Source: Gammaproteobacteria bacterium (lineage in GTDB: Bacteria; Pseudomonadota; Gammaproteobacteria; Ga0077536). Taken from it: a stretch of 44,899 bases of DNA. A program made the position numbers and the translations under genes. The notes below the pieces were generated by a model. That model was not told where the DNA came from. It made no database searches and saw nothing but the letters and a program-made list of their open reading frames with translations. The stretch covers positions 1 to 44,899 of the forward strand of contig JACQWY010000057.1 in NCBI GenBank assembly GCA_016209015.1, given 5' to 3'. Shown one piece after another: positions 25,184 through 37,071 of this stretch. How positions within the stretch are numbered: the first letter of the stretch is position 1; every line of letters starts with the position of its first letter.

Positions 25184-26503
25184 TTGTTAGAACGGCCTGA
25201 CGGAGGCGAACGCGCAGTCCTCATCCACGTCGACATCGCCCACCGCGATCACGGGAGCGATCCAGAGGAGTTCCGGGAGCTCGCGCTGTCGGCGGGGGTA
25301 CAGCCGGTCGCGGAGCTGTCCGCGAAGCGCGATCGCCCCGACCCCAAGTACTACATCGGGCAGGGCAAGGCCACGGAGCTGAAAGAGCTCGTCGCCGCCC
25401 AGGAGGCGGAAGTCGCGCTCTTCGACCAGGAGCTCTCGCCGGCCCAGGAACGCAATCTCGAACGCCTCCTGTCCTGCCGCGTGCTCGGCCGCAGCGGCCT
25501 CATCCTCGACATCTTCGCCCAGCGTGCGCGCTCCTTCGAGGGCAAGCTGCAGGTCGAGATGGCCCAGCTCAAACATCTCTCCACGCGTCTCGTCCGCGGC
25601 TGGACGCACCTCGAACGCCAGAAGGGCGGCATCGGCCTGCGCGGTCCCGGCGAGACGCAGCTCGAGACCGACCGCCGGCTCATCGGCGTGCGCATCAAGC
25701 AGCTCGGCGAGCGGCTCGAGAAGGTCCGCCGGCAGCGTCGCCAGGGCAGCCGTGCGCGCAAACGCGCCGAGCTCTCGCAGGTGAGCCTCGTCGGTTACAC
25801 GAACGCCGGCAAGTCGACGCTGTTCAACCGCCTCACCGAGGCGGGCACGTATGCGGCCGATCAGCTCTTCGCGACACTCGACACGACGCTCCGACGCATC
25901 AACGTGCCGGGCGAACATCCCGTGATCCTCAGCGATACGGTCGGCTTCATCCGCAATCTGCCGCCGGAGCTCATCGCCGCATTCCAGGCGACGCTCGAGG
26001 AGTCGAAGGATGCGACGCTGCTGCTGCACGTGATCGACGCGCATGCGGAGGAGTCCGACATGCACCAGACCGAGGTGCGCACGGTGCTCGAACGCATCGG
26101 CGCGGCCGAGACGCCGCGCATCGAGGTCTACAACAAGATCGATCTGATGCCCGATCAGGAGCCCCGGATCGAGCGCGACGCGGAGGGCGTGATCAGCGCG
26201 GTGTGGGTCTCGGCCTACAGCGGCGCGGGCATCGGGCTCCTGCTCGAGGCGATCGCCGAGCGGCTGAACCGCAACAAGACCCGGCGCGAGGTCCACATTC
26301 CGCCGCAGGCCGCGCGCCTGCGTGCCCAGCTCTACGCGCTCGGCGCGATCTCCGGAGAACGGCTCGCCCAGGACGGCGGCTGGAACCTCGACATCACGCT
26401 CGGCGACGAGCGCTGGGAGCGGCTCGCCGCGGAGGCCGGTCTCACCCGGGCCGAAGTCCCCGCGCCGAAGAAGGCCCGGACGCGACGGCAGCGCGCGCCC
26501 TGA
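25184..26503 (+). CDS. hflX: GTPase HflX
   Basis: 439 residues from a TTG start, chosen because translation begins LERPDGGERAVLIHV, matching HflX N-termini; no ATG is better placed. Glycine-rich linker GGIGLRGPGETQLETDRR (148-165), G1 GYTNAGKST (204-212), DTVGF (G3) and NKID (G4) are all present. HflX splits stalled or heat-damaged ribosomes. It lies 15 bases after hfq. Confidence 0.95.
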   Translation: MLERPDGGERAVLIHVDIAHRDHGSDPEEFRELALSAGVQPVAELSAKRDRPDPKYYIGQGKATELKELVAAQEAEVALFDQELSPAQERNLERLLSCRVLGRSGLILDIFAQRARSFEGKLQVEMAQLKHLSTRLVRGWTHLERQKGGIGLRGPGETQLETDRRLIGVRIKQLGERLEKVRRQRRQGSRARKRAELSQVSLVGYTNAGKSTLFNRLTEAGTYAADQLFATLDTTLRRINVPGEHPVILSDTVGFIRNLPPELIAAFQATLEESKDATLLLHVIDAHAEESDMHQTEVRTVLERIGAAETPRIEVYNKIDLMPDQEPRIERDAEGVISAVWVSAYSGAGIGLLLEAIAERLNRNKTRREVHIPPQAARLRAQLYALGAISGERLAQDGGWNLDITLGDERWERLAAEAGLTRAEVPAPKKARTRRQRAP

Positions 26504-26599
26504 CGCGCGAGAATCCGCGTCGCGTTGAACCGGGGTCGTCCGGCCCTTACAATCCCCATCCTTTACCGCCCACGAACCCCACAGCAACGAGAGCTTTTC

Positions 26600-27763
26600 A
26601 TGGCCTGGAACGATCCCAACGACGGTGACCGCGACCCCTGGGGCGGCAAGCGCAGCGACCAGGGACCGCCGGACCTCGACGAGGTCGTGCGCAAAGTGCA
26701 GCAGAAGCTCGCGGGTCTCTTCGGCGGTCGCCGGCCGGGCATTCCGTCCGCGCCGCGCCAGGGTGAGCCGGCAGGCCCGATCATCCTCGCCGTGATCGGC
26801 TTCGCGCTGCTCGTCGTGCTCGTCGTCTCGAGCTTCTGGCAGATCGATTCCGCGGAGCGCGGCATCGTGCTGCGCTTCGGGCGCTACGTCGATACGCTGT
26901 TGCCCGGTCCGCATTTCCGCTTCCCGCAGCCGATCGAGAACGTGGTGAAGGTGAACGTCGATCAGATCCGCGCCTTCCCGGTGAAGGCGAGCATCCTCAC
27001 GAAGGACGAGAACATCGTCGACGTCGAGATGAGCATCCAGTACCGCATCAAGGATCCCGTGCCGTATCTGTTGAAAATCAGCGACCCCGACGAATCCGTC
27101 CAGCGCGCCGCCGAGAGCTCGATTCGCGAGACGATCGGCACGAGCACGATCGACTTCGTCATCAACGAGGGCCGCGCGGAAATCGCGAGCAAGGTGGGCC
27201 AGGCGATGCAGATCATGCTCGACGGCTACGAGTCCGGCATCCAGATCACGAGCGTGAACATGCAGCGCGCCACGGCGCCGGAAGAAGTGAAGTCCGCGTT
27301 CGACGACGCCATCAAGTCGCGCGAGGATCGCCAGCGCAAGATCAACGAGGCCGAGGCTTATCGCAACGAAATCGTCGAACGCTCCGAGGGCGAGGCGAGC
27401 CGCATCCGGCTCGAATCCGAGGCCTACAAGGGCCAGGTCGTGGCGCGGGCGGAAGGCGAGGCGAAGCGCTTCACGCAAATGCTGACGCAGTACGAGAAGG
27501 CACCCGAAGTCATGCGCGAGCGCCTCTATCTCGACACCGTGGAAGAAGTGCTCGGCGAGGGCACGAAGGTCATGGTCGACGCCCAGGCCGGCAATCTCCT
27601 CTATCTGCCGATCGACAAACTCATCGAGCAGGCGCGCGCCGGCGCCGCCAGTGCCGCGCCGCAGACCGACTCCGATGCCTCGGGTGCCGAGTACGCGCCG
27701 GCGCAATCCGCCGACGGCCCGGGCCGCGAGCGTAATCTGAGCCGCGCGAGGGGCGTGCGATGA
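26600..27763 (+). CDS. hflK: HflK, FtsH protease modulator
   Basis: 387 residues from the ATG at 26600; the upstream in-frame start at 26525 lacks a ribosome site. Gly/Asp/Trp-rich N-terminus (WNDPNDGDRDPWGG), one membrane helix (about 60-80), then an SPFH/band 7 domain and a charged coiled coil. With HflC it forms a large periplasmic cage around FtsH and controls membrane protein turnover. Its stop overlaps hflC (ATGA). Confidence 0.95.
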   Translation: MAWNDPNDGDRDPWGGKRSDQGPPDLDEVVRKVQQKLAGLFGGRRPGIPSAPRQGEPAGPIILAVIGFALLVVLVVSSFWQIDSAERGIVLRFGRYVDTLLPGPHFRFPQPIENVVKVNVDQIRAFPVKASILTKDENIVDVEMSIQYRIKDPVPYLLKISDPDESVQRAAESSIRETIGTSTIDFVINEGRAEIASKVGQAMQIMLDGYESGIQITSVNMQRATAPEEVKSAFDDAIKSREDRQRKINEAEAYRNEIVERSEGEASRIRLESEAYKGQVVARAEGEAKRFTQMLTQYEKAPEVMRERLYLDTVEEVLGEGTKVMVDAQAGNLLYLPIDKLIEQARAGAASAAPQTDSDASGAEYAPAQSADGPGRERNLSRARGVR

Positions 27764-28620
27764 ACATCACCCGAGTCCTGATACCCGTCATCGTGGTCGC
27801 CGTGCTCGCGGCGCTCAGCACGTTCCGCGTCTATGAGAGCGAGGCGGCGATCCTCACGCGCCTCGGCGAAATCAAACGCTGGGACTTCAAGCCCGGCCTG
27901 CACTTCGCGATTCCTTTCGTCGAGAAGGTCTACAAGTTCGACACGCGTCTGCAGACGCTCGACGCCGAGCCCGAGCGCTTCCTGACCGGCGAGAAGAAGG
28001 ACGTGATCGTCGACTCGTTCGTGCGCTGGCGCATCAACGACGTCGTGAAATTCTACAACGCGACCGGCGGCGACGCGCGCCGCGCCGGCATCCTCGTCTA
28101 CCAGAAGATCAACGACGGCCTGCGCAGCGAGTTCGGCAAGCGCACGGTGCAGGAAGTGGTCTCGGGCGATCGCGGCACGATCCGCGACGTCGTGACGAAG
28201 ACCCAGGATCTCGGCCAGGAGCTCGGTATCCAGATCGTCGACGTGCGGCTGAAGCGCATCGATCTCCCGAACGAGGTCAACAGCGCGGTCTACGAGCGCA
28301 TGCGTTCCGAGCGCTCGCGCGTCGCGCGCCAGAACCGCGCGAGCGGTGAGAAGGATGCGACGAAGATCCGCGCCGATTCCGATCGCGCCCGCACGGTCAT
28401 CGCCGCCGAGGCCTACCGCGACGCGGAGAATCTGCGCGGCGAGGGCGATGCCCGCGCGGCGGAGATCTACGCCGCGGCTTTCGAGCGCAATCCCGAGTTC
28501 TATGCTTTCTACCGCAGCCTCAATGCCTACAAGAACAGCATGAAGGGCCACGGCAACGTCTTCGTGCTGAAACCGGACTCCGAGTTCCTGAAGTACTTCG
28601 CGCACCCCAAGGCGCACTGA
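27760..28620 (+). CDS. hflC: HflC, FtsH protease modulator
   Basis: 286 residues. An N-terminal membrane helix (about 5-22), an SPFH domain, then a helical region ending EFYAFYRSLNAYKNS and FVLKPDSEFLKYF, conserved in HflC. Partner of HflK; start overlaps the hflK stop by four bases, ensuring coupled synthesis of equal amounts. Confidence 0.96.
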   Translation: MNITRVLIPVIVVAVLAALSTFRVYESEAAILTRLGEIKRWDFKPGLHFAIPFVEKVYKFDTRLQTLDAEPERFLTGEKKDVIVDSFVRWRINDVVKFYNATGGDARRAGILVYQKINDGLRSEFGKRTVQEVVSGDRGTIRDVVTKTQDLGQELGIQIVDVRLKRIDLPNEVNSAVYERMRSERSRVARQNRASGEKDATKIRADSDRARTVIAAEAYRDAENLRGEGDARAAEIYAAAFERNPEFYAFYRSLNAYKNSMKGHGNVFVLKPDSEFLKYFAHPKAH

Positions 28621-28728
28621 GGTCCCCGTCGATGATCGCTCGCGAGTTCAGGTTCGCGGATCGCCCGTGCGCGGCTCCGCGGCCTGCCGCGCGCCCGGGC
28701 CGGGCGGATTGAGCAGCCGGCGCGCGGC

Positions 28729-28914
28729 ATGTGGCAGGATCTGCTCGCGGCCGTCGCGCTCGTGCTCGTCATCGAAGGCATGCTCCCGTTCGTGAGCCCG
28801 CAACGCTACCGGCAGACGCTGGAGGCGGTGACGAAGCTCGAGGACCGCAACTTGCGGACCATCGGCTTCGTCAGCATGATGGCCGGCGTAATCCTGCTCT
28901 ACTTGGTGAGATGA
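28729..28914 (+). CDS. DUF2065 small membrane protein (YjeT-like)
   Basis: 61 residues with two hydrophobic helices (about 3-22 and 43-60) separated by PQRYRQTLEAVTKLEDRNLR. This is the DUF2065/YjeT family, regularly located between hflC and hisZ/purA. Function unknown; possibly an accessory of the HflKC complex by context only. 108 bases separate it from hflC, 4 from hisZ. Confidence 0.9.
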   Translation: MWQDLLAAVALVLVIEGMLPFVSPQRYRQTLEAVTKLEDRNLRTIGFVSMMAGVILLYLVR

Positions 28915-28918
28915 ATCG

Positions 28919-31416
<2,498 letters not shown>

Positions 31417-31432
31417 AGCCGGGTTCTTCGCA

Positions 31433-32014
31433 ATGAGCGTGCAGGACCCTTTCGCGCGCTTCGGCGACTGGCTCGCCGAAGCCGAGCGCGACGAACCGAA
31501 CGATCCTGCGGCGATGTCCGTCGCGAGCGTCGGCCCCGACGGCCGGCCGTCGCTGCGCATGGTGCTGCTCCGCGGCTACGACACGCGCGGCTTCGTCTTC
31601 TACACGAACTTCGAGAGCCGCAAGGGGCGCGAGATCCTCGCGCATCCGTTCGCGGCGCTGTGCTTCCACTGGAAGTCGTTGCAGCGCCAGGTGCGCATCG
31701 AAGGCCCCGTCGAAGTGGTGAGTGAAGAAGAGGCGGATGCCTACTTCGCGACCCGCCCGCGCGATTCGCAGATCGGCGCCTGGGCCTCCGACCAATCGCG
31801 TCCGCTCGCGAGCCGCTTCGAGCTCGAGACGCGCGTCGCGAAATTCGCCGCGAAGTTCGCGATAGGCAGCATCCCGCGGCCGCCGCACTGGTCCGGCATG
31901 CGCGTCATCCCCGAGCGCATCGAGTTCTGGAAGAGCGGGATGTTCAGACTGCACGATCGGCTCCTCTACGAACGCAAGGGCGAGGGCTGGGAGACGCACA
32001 AGCTCTTCCCCTGA
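31433..32014 (+). CDS. pdxH: Pyridoxamine 5'-phosphate oxidase
   Basis: 193 residues, slightly shorter than the 215-220 of many PdxH proteins because the N-terminal arm is reduced. FMN-binding [18 protein letters not shown] and SRKGREI, substrate-contacting QVRIEGPV, and [15 protein letters not shown] are conserved. The C-terminus ends WETHKLFP instead of the common RLAP. Final step of pyridoxal phosphate synthesis. Last gene of the plus-strand housekeeping block. Confidence 0.93.
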   Translation: MSVQDPFARFGDWLAEAERDEPNDPAAMSVASVGPDGRPSLRMVLLRGYDTRGFVFYTNFESRKGREILAHPFAALCFHWKSLQRQVRIEGPVEVVSEEEADAYFATRPRDSQIGAWASDQSRPLASRFELETRVAKFAAKFAIGSIPRPPHWSGMRVIPERIEFWKSGMFRLHDRLLYERKGEGWETHKLFP

Positions 32015-32241
32015 TGCCCGTATCGCCCGTAGGGGATGTGCCGACGAAGGAGGCGCATCGACTCCGCTTCGTTCACCGGCAGATGGCCGCTACGCGAGCG
32101 CACGAGCAGATCCGCCGGATCCGGCTGCAGCCGGGCATCTCCGATCTGCTCGATCGACCGGAGACAGGCCGCTTGCACGGCCTCGGTGTCGAGCCGCGTT
32201 ACAGGGCCGAGCTCGGCCGCGCCTTCATGCGTCGATGCCAT
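31966..32241 (-). CDS. Possible small hypothetical protein
   Basis: A 91-codon frame with GC-rich third positions as expected for coding DNA in this genome, but it overlaps the GST-like gene by 43 bases at its start and the pdxH 3' end on the other strand by 49. A GTG at 32178 would avoid the first overlap (70 residues). No family recognised; no ribosome site stands out. The 184 bases between pdxH and the GST-like gene hold nothing else. Confidence 0.25.
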   Translation of the reverse strand: MASTHEGAAELGPVTRLDTEAVQAACLRSIEQIGDARLQPDPADLLVRSRSGHLPVNEAESMRLLRRHIPYGRYGHQGKSLCVSQPSPLRS

Positions 32242-32828
32242 GCCGCGAGCTGCGTGTGCTCGGGCGGCACGGTGAGCTTGATCCACGCCGCGAAGTCGAC
32301 GACGCAGAGCGCGGTGATGTCGGCCATGGAATAGAAATCGCCGGCGATGTACTCCGCTTCGCCGAGCCGCGTGTTCAGCGTTTCGAGGAATTCCTGCGCC
32401 CGCGCGTAGCCGCGCTCCGCGAGCTCGGGGATCTGCGCGAAATTGCGCGGCCCGACGATCGCGCGATCCTTCAGTCCCTTCGATCGATTGCGGAAGCACT
32501 CCGCGACGGCCCACAGGCCCTCGAGTTCGACGCGCGCGTTCCAGTTCACGACGAGACCGCGCTCGCGCGGCGTGCGGCCGAGCAGCGGCGGTTCGGGATA
32601 CGCCGCGTCGAGGTACGCGGCGATGCCCTGGTTCTCGGTGAGCACGGTGCCGTCGTCGAGCACGAGCACGGGCACGGTGCAGCGCGGATTGATCGCCCGG
32701 AACGCGTCACCGAGTTGTTCGTTGTTCGCGAGGTCGACCTGGACGGTCTCGATGTCGAGTCCCTTCTCGGCGATGAAGATGCGGGCGCGGCGCGGGCTCG
32801 GCGCCGTCTTGCAGTCGTAGAATTTCAT
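32199..32828 (-). CDS. Glutathione S-transferase family protein
   Basis: 209 residues from the ATG with GGAG eight bases before it; the in-frame extension upstream is low in recognisable sequence. Thioredoxin-like N-terminal domain with [17 protein letters not shown], cis-Pro in [11 protein letters not shown] and [10 protein letters not shown] (the E-[NS] pair that binds glutathione), then an all-helical domain with the D in [12 protein letters not shown]. Detoxification or isomerase roles are possible; the substrate is unknown. Convergent with pdxH and divergent from scoA. Confidence 0.88.
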   Translation of the reverse strand: MKFYDCKTAPSPRRARIFIAEKGLDIETVQVDLANNEQLGDAFRAINPRCTVPVLVLDDGTVLTENQGIAAYLDAAYPEPPLLGRTPRERGLVVNWNARVELEGLWAVAECFRNRSKGLKDRAIVGPRNFAQIPELAERGYARAQEFLETLNTRLGEAEYIAGDFYSMADITALCVVDFAAWIKLTVPPEHTQLAAWHRRMKARPSSAL

Positions 32829-33150
32829 GCGATGGCTCCGGGCTCGGGATGGTGGCCGGCATTGTGGCGGTGCTCGGGCGTGCGGGCAATGCGGATTCTG
32901 CGCGGGCGGTTCATCGGCGACGCGATCCCGCGGTCTCCGTGCCCGGGGGCCCGCCCGCGGCGTGCGCGAAGCCGGACGAGGTGACGAGGGGAGCAGCGCA
33001 TGGACGACGTTCCCGGTGCTCATGAGGACTCGCTCCTGGCGCGATGGCGCATCCATCGTCACGGCGTCGCCCGGCCCTTCGGCACCCACGTTCCCCTGCC
33101 CGGTGATACGTAGTAACCTTCGGCGCTGTTCCGATCGAGGGGAGAGGCGG
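32829..33150. other. 322-bp divergent intergenic region, no gene seen
   Basis: Lies between the divergent GST-like and scoA genes. Long frames here are shadows without recognisable product. The end before scoA holds a strong ribosome site (GAGGGGAGAGG) and an AT-richer patch (TGATACGTAGTAAC near 33105) that could hold the scoA promoter; no clear -35/-10 pair, palindrome or terminator was found. Confidence 0.5.
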
Positions 33151-33861
33151 ATGAACAAGATTTATCCGAGTGCCGCGAAGGCGCTCGAAGGCATCGTCCA
33201 CGACGGCATATTGCTCGCCGTCGGGGGTTTTGGATTGTGCGGCATTCCCGAGGCCCTCATCGACGCCCTGCACGACAGCGGCGCGAAGAATCTGACAGTC
33301 GTCTCGAACAACGCCGGCGTCGACGGCTTCGGCCTCGGCAAGCTGCTGCTCACACGCCAGATCCACAAGATGATTTCGAGCTACGTCGGCGAGAACAAGG
33401 AGTTCGAGCGTCAGTACCTGAACGGCGAGCTCGAGCTCGAGTTCACGCCGCAGGGCACGCTCGCCGAGCGGCTGCGCGCCGGCGGCGCCGGCATTCCGGC
33501 CTTTTTCACGCGCACCGGTGTCGGCACGCTCGTCGCCGAGGGCAAGGAGACGCGCGAATTCGACGGCCACGTCTACGTGATGGAGCGCGCGCTCGTGCCC
33601 GACGTCTCGCTGGTGAAGGCCTGGAAAGCGGACAAGAGCGGCAACGCGATCTTTCGCCGCACCGCGCGCAACTTCAATCCGGCGGCGGCGATGGCCGGCC
33701 GCGTCACGGTGGTCGAGGTCGAGGAGATCGTCGAGACCGGCACGTTCGATCCCGACGCCGTGCACCTGCCCGGCATCTATGTGCACCGCCTCGTGCTGAA
33801 TGCGACGCCCGAGAAGCGCATCGAGAAGCGCACCACCAAGCAGAACCCGAAGGGAGCCTGA
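33151..33861 (+). CDS. scoA: 3-oxoacid CoA-transferase subunit A
   Basis: 236 residues from the ATG after GAGGGGAGAGG. Family I CoA-transferase alpha subunit: [48 protein letters not shown] (in part) and [10 protein letters not shown] are characteristic. With ScoB it moves CoA between succinyl-CoA and acetoacetate or another 3-oxo acid. Two bases separate it from scoB, so the subunits are co-translated. Confidence 0.94.
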   Translation: MNKIYPSAAKALEGIVHDGILLAVGGFGLCGIPEALIDALHDSGAKNLTVVSNNAGVDGFGLGKLLLTRQIHKMISSYVGENKEFERQYLNGELELEFTPQGTLAERLRAGGAGIPAFFTRTGVGTLVAEGKETREFDGHVYVMERALVPDVSLVKAWKADKSGNAIFRRTARNFNPAAAMAGRVTVVEVEEIVETGTFDPDAVHLPGIYVHRLVLNATPEKRIEKRTTKQNPKGA

Positions 33862-33863
33862 AC

Positions 33864-34502
33864 ATGGCCTGGACTCACGACGAGATGGCCGCGCGCGCGG
33901 CCAAGGAACTCGCCGACGGCTTCTACGTGAACCTCGGCATCGGCCTGCCCACGCTGGTCGCGAACTTCGTACCCTCGGACATGGAGGTCTGGCTGCAGAG
34001 CGAGAACGGCATGCTCGGCATCGGACCGTTTCCGGACGACAGCGAAGTCGACGCGGACCTCATCAACGCCGGCAAGCAGACCGTCACCACCTTGCCCGGC
34101 TCGAGCATCTTCGGCAGTCACGAGAGCTTCGCGATGATCCGCGGCGGCAAGGTGAACCTCTCGATCCTCGGCGCGATGCAGGTGAGCGAGAAGGGCGACC
34201 TCGCGAACTGGATGATCCCGGGCAAGATGGTCAAGGGCATGGGCGGCGCGATGGATCTCGTCGCCGGTGTGAAGAGCGTCGTGATCCTGATGGAGCACGT
34301 CGCGAAGAAGAAGGACGGCGGCATCGATCTGAAGATCCTGCCGGAGTGCACGCTGCCGCTGACCGGCGTCGGCGTGGTCGATCGCATCATCACCGATCTC
34401 TGCGTCCTCGACGTGACGCCGCACGGGCTCAAGCTCGTCGAGCTCGCACCCGGCGTGACGCGCGAGGAAGTGCAGAGCAAGACCGGCGTACCGCTGCAGT
34501 AG
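33864..34502 (+). CDS. scoB: 3-oxoacid CoA-transferase subunit B
   Basis: 212 residues. Beta subunit with [13 protein letters not shown], the catalytic Glu47 in SENG, and [19 protein letters not shown]. The glutamate forms the CoA thioester intermediate. Located immediately after scoA, followed by a GC-rich hairpin that likely ends the transcript. It may serve ketone body or 3-oxoadipate-like metabolism; near genes suggest fatty or aromatic acid catabolism. Confidence 0.94.
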   Translation: MAWTHDEMAARAAKELADGFYVNLGIGLPTLVANFVPSDMEVWLQSENGMLGIGPFPDDSEVDADLINAGKQTVTTLPGSSIFGSHESFAMIRGGKVNLSILGAMQVSEKGDLANWMIPGKMVKGMGGAMDLVAGVKSVVILMEHVAKKKDGGIDLKILPECTLPLTGVGVVDRIITDLCVLDVTPHGLKLVELAPGVTREEVQSKTGVPLQ

Positions 34503-34519
34503 GCGGCATCGTCCTTCGA

Positions 34520-34544
34520 CAGCCGGCGGCGTGTTCGCCGGCTG
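34520..34544 (+). terminator. Hairpin after scoB
   Basis: CAGCCGGCG and CGCCGGCTG form a perfect 9-bp stem with a 7-base loop, 17 bases after the scoB stop. Only a mixed pyrimidine tail follows (TTCCCCGCCTTTCC), so it is a moderate intrinsic terminator candidate. Confidence 0.55.
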
Positions 34545-34586
34545 TTCCCCGCCTTTCCTGCCGATGTTCCAACAGACCACCACCGT

Positions 34587-34752
34587 GTCGCCCTCGCGCA
34601 GGCGAGGGCCCAGTCGTTCAGCCCCGGTATCTGCGTCGAACCGCGGGCAATGAACGACCATTCTGCGCCCGGCTGATGCTCAGTGAAATGCCCCGAGGTT
34701 CACTGGGCACGCCGTGGGTCACCGACTCGGCCCTCGCCTGCGCGAGGGCGAC
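34587..34752. repeat. 166-bp MITE-like element with 24-bp perfect terminal inverted repeats
   Basis: The ends 34587-34610 and 34729-34752 are exact reverse complements over 24 bases, and each end is itself a hairpin (GCCCTCGC-GCAG-GCGAGGGC). No transposase frame is inside the 118-bp middle. A solo copy of the end plus about 35 flanking bases is found at 60-116. The right end lies inside the 3' end of the LysR gene. Target-site duplications are not obvious. Confidence 0.75.
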
Positions 34753-35663
34753 GGCTTGTTGGGGTGGATATCGATTTCATGCGCCCCTTTCCCCAGCAAC
34801 TCCCGGAACCACAGGCTCGCGCCGTCCGCATGCGCGCTCTTGTGCCGGAACGCGAAGAGCTCGGACGGCGGCATTTCGAACGGCAGCTTCAGGATCCTGA
34901 GATCGTGCGCGGCGGCGAGTGAGCGCGGGATCGTCGCGGCGAGATCCGAGACCGCGACGAGGTGCGGCAGGCCGAGGTGATAGGGTGTACGCACGGCGAT
35001 GCGCCGTTGCTGGCCGAGACGTTTCAGCGCGAGATCGACCTGGCCGAGGCCCTGTCTCCGGCTCGAGGCGTGCGCGTGATCGAGGGCGAGATACTGCTTC
35101 AGGCTGATGCGTCGCCCGACCGCCGGGTGATCGGGCCGCACGGCGCACACGTATTCGTCGGACAACACCTTCATCGAGAGGATCTGCGGATCGCCGATCG
35201 CGACGGCATCGAGTGCGAAATCGATCTGGCCGGAGGTGAGCTCGTGGACGAGCGCCTCGCGGCGCAGCGCCGAGACTTCGAGCCCGATGTTCAACCCGAG
35301 CCGCGCGATCTCGCCGAGCACGCGCGGCACGACCGTCGCCGCGGCGAGGTCGCCCGCTGCGAGACGGAAGCGGCGCGGCGTCGTCGCGGGGTCGAAAGCC
35401 TTCGCGCTGCCGAGACTGCCGTGCAGGAGCTGCAATGCCGCGCGCACGTCGGCGGCGACGGTCTCGGCGAGCGGCGTCGGCACCATGCCGGTCGCGGTGC
35501 GGACGAACAGCGCGTCCGCATAGACCTCACGCAGCCGGGCGAGCGCGTTGCTCACCGCAGGCTGCGTCAGATGCAGCACCTCGGCCGCACGCGTCAGGCT
35601 GCCTTCCTGGTAGATCGTGTCGAAGATGCGGTAGAGATTCAGATCCACGCGGCGCGGGGGCAT
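34719..35663 (-). CDS. LysR-type transcriptional regulator
   Basis: 314 residues. N-terminal winged helix (about 5-64: LNLYRIFDTIYQEGSLTRAA, then LTQPAVSNALARLRE) and a substrate-binding domain (about 95-300) with GQIDFALDAV. NodD-like subgroup by its N-terminus. The C-terminal PSPSRRRGPSR is encoded by the MITE-like repeat end (34729-34752), so the original end of the gene was replaced or extended. Divergent from the acyl-CoA dehydrogenase operon, with a palindrome containing a T-N11-A LysR box between them; it most likely controls that operon and itself. Start ATG with GAGGA eight bases before it. Confidence 0.92.
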   Translation of the reverse strand: MPPRRVDLNLYRIFDTIYQEGSLTRAAEVLHLTQPAVSNALARLREVYADALFVRTATGMVPTPLAETVAADVRAALQLLHGSLGSAKAFDPATTPRRFRLAAGDLAAATVVPRVLGEIARLGLNIGLEVSALRREALVHELTSGQIDFALDAVAIGDPQILSMKVLSDEYVCAVRPDHPAVGRRISLKQYLALDHAHASSRRQGLGQVDLALKRLGQQRRIAVRTPYHLGLPHLVAVSDLAATIPRSLAAAHDLRILKLPFEMPPSELFAFRHKSAHADGASLWFRELLGKGAHEIDIHPNKPSPSRRRGPSR

Positions 35664-35714
35664 GGGCGGTCCTCGTCGGGCGGCATCACTGCCGATGATG
35701 GCGCCAGATAACGG

Positions 35715-35733
35715 TAATTGATTGGATCAATTA
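35715..35733. promoter_or_regulatory. LysR operator between divergent genes
   Basis: TAATTGAT-TGG-ATCAATTA is a perfect 8-bp inverted repeat in otherwise GC-rich DNA and includes the T-N11-A pattern of LysR-type boxes. It lies 51 bases before the regulator start and 75 before the acyl-CoA dehydrogenase start, the usual place for a shared recognition site. Confidence 0.75.
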
Positions 35734-35808
35734 TGCCGACCTTCCTACCATGCCGCCATCCGTCCGTCCGGACGGCTTCTCCGATCACGCCAACCCGAGG
35801 AGCCCACC

Positions 35809-37005
35809 ATGGATTTCCAGCCTTCCGCACGCATACTCGACCTCTGCGGCCGCATCCGCGAAATACTCGATCGCGACGTCCTGCCGCTCGAACCGGATTT
35901 CCTCACGAAGGGCTTCGACGCCGTGAAGGCGCCGCTCGACGTCGTGCGCGGCAAGGTGAAGGCCGCGGGCCTCTGGGCGCCGAATCATCCCGTCGAATAC
36001 GGCGGCATGGGTCTCGATCTCGTCGATCATGGCCTCGTCTCCGAAGTGCTCGGCCGCTGCCCGCTCGGCCATTACGCGTTCGGCTGCCAGGCGCCCGACG
36101 CCGGCAACATCGAGATGCTGCACCTCTACGGCACGCCGGAGCAGAAGGCCGAATGGATGCCGCGCATGGTCGGCGGCGAGCGGAGCTGCTTCGTGATGAC
36201 GGAGCGCGACAATTCCGGCGCGAACCCGATTTTCCTGAAGACGACCGCGCGCCGAGAAGGCGACGAGTGGGTGCTGAACGGCAACAAGTGGTTCATCACC
36301 TCGGCGCCCGGCTGCGTCGTCGCGTTCGTGATGGCGGCGACGGACCCGAGTGCCGGCCCGCACGCGCGGCAGAGCGTCATCATCGTCCCGGGCGGCACGC
36401 CGGGCTTCATCGTCGAGCGCAACACGCCGGTGATGGGGCATGCGAACACGGATCTCTTCGCGCATTGCGAAGTGCGTTTCGACAACTGCCGCGTGCCGTA
36501 CTCGAACCTGCTCGGCCGCGAGGGCCAGGCGTTCCACATGGCGCAGGCGCGGCTCGGGCCCGGCCGCATCCACCACTGCATGCGCTGGCTCGGCATCTGC
36601 GCGCGTTCGCTCGAGCTCATGTGCCAGCACGCCTCGAGCCGCGTCATCGGCGAGCCCGATCGCCGCATGGCGGAGAGCGACATCATCCGCGCCTGGATCG
36701 CCGAGGCCGCGGCCGGCATCACGGCGGCGCGTCTCATCACGCTCTACACCGCCTGGCGCATCGAGAAGGTCGGCGCGAAGGAAGCGCGCAACGACATCTC
36801 GATGATCAAGTACCACTGTGCGGAAGTCCTGCAGAAGACGGTCGATCGCGCGCTGCAGGTCCACGGCTCGCTCGGCATGACGGACTACACCGTGCTCGCG
36901 TACTTCTACCGCGAGGAGCGCGCCTCGCGCATCTACGACGGCCCGGACGAAGTGCACAAGCTCGCGGTCGCGAAGCGCGTCCTCAGTCAGGGCGGCAAGC
37001 TCTGA
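35809..37005 (+). CDS. Acyl-CoA dehydrogenase, ACAD10/11-like
   Basis: 398 residues from the ATG with GAGGAG upstream. FAD/substrate motifs: FVMTERDNSGANP, LNGNKWFITSA, and a C-terminal IYDGPDEVHK (375-384). Short- and medium-chain enzymes have the catalytic Glu in a YEG motif at this point; here it is Asp377, as in the ACAD10/11-like branch with the DGPDEVH signature. That branch includes enzymes for branched or 4-hydroxy acids, so an unusual acyl-CoA is likely. First gene of the LysR-linked operon; 134 bases with a weak promoter-like stretch follow. Confidence 0.9.
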   Translation: MDFQPSARILDLCGRIREILDRDVLPLEPDFLTKGFDAVKAPLDVVRGKVKAAGLWAPNHPVEYGGMGLDLVDHGLVSEVLGRCPLGHYAFGCQAPDAGNIEMLHLYGTPEQKAEWMPRMVGGERSCFVMTERDNSGANPIFLKTTARREGDEWVLNGNKWFITSAPGCVVAFVMAATDPSAGPHARQSVIIVPGGTPGFIVERNTPVMGHANTDLFAHCEVRFDNCRVPYSNLLGREGQAFHMAQARLGPGRIHHCMRWLGICARSLELMCQHASSRVIGEPDRRMAESDIIRAWIAEAAAGITAARLITLYTAWRIEKVGAKEARNDISMIKYHCAEVLQKTVDRALQVHGSLGMTDYTVLAYFYREERASRIYDGPDEVHKLAVAKRVLSQGGKL

Positions 37006-37071
37006 TCCAGGCCCGGCGAAACCGTCCACGACCGGCGGTCGCGGGGCCTGCCCGCGCCCGCCGTTTCCCGC

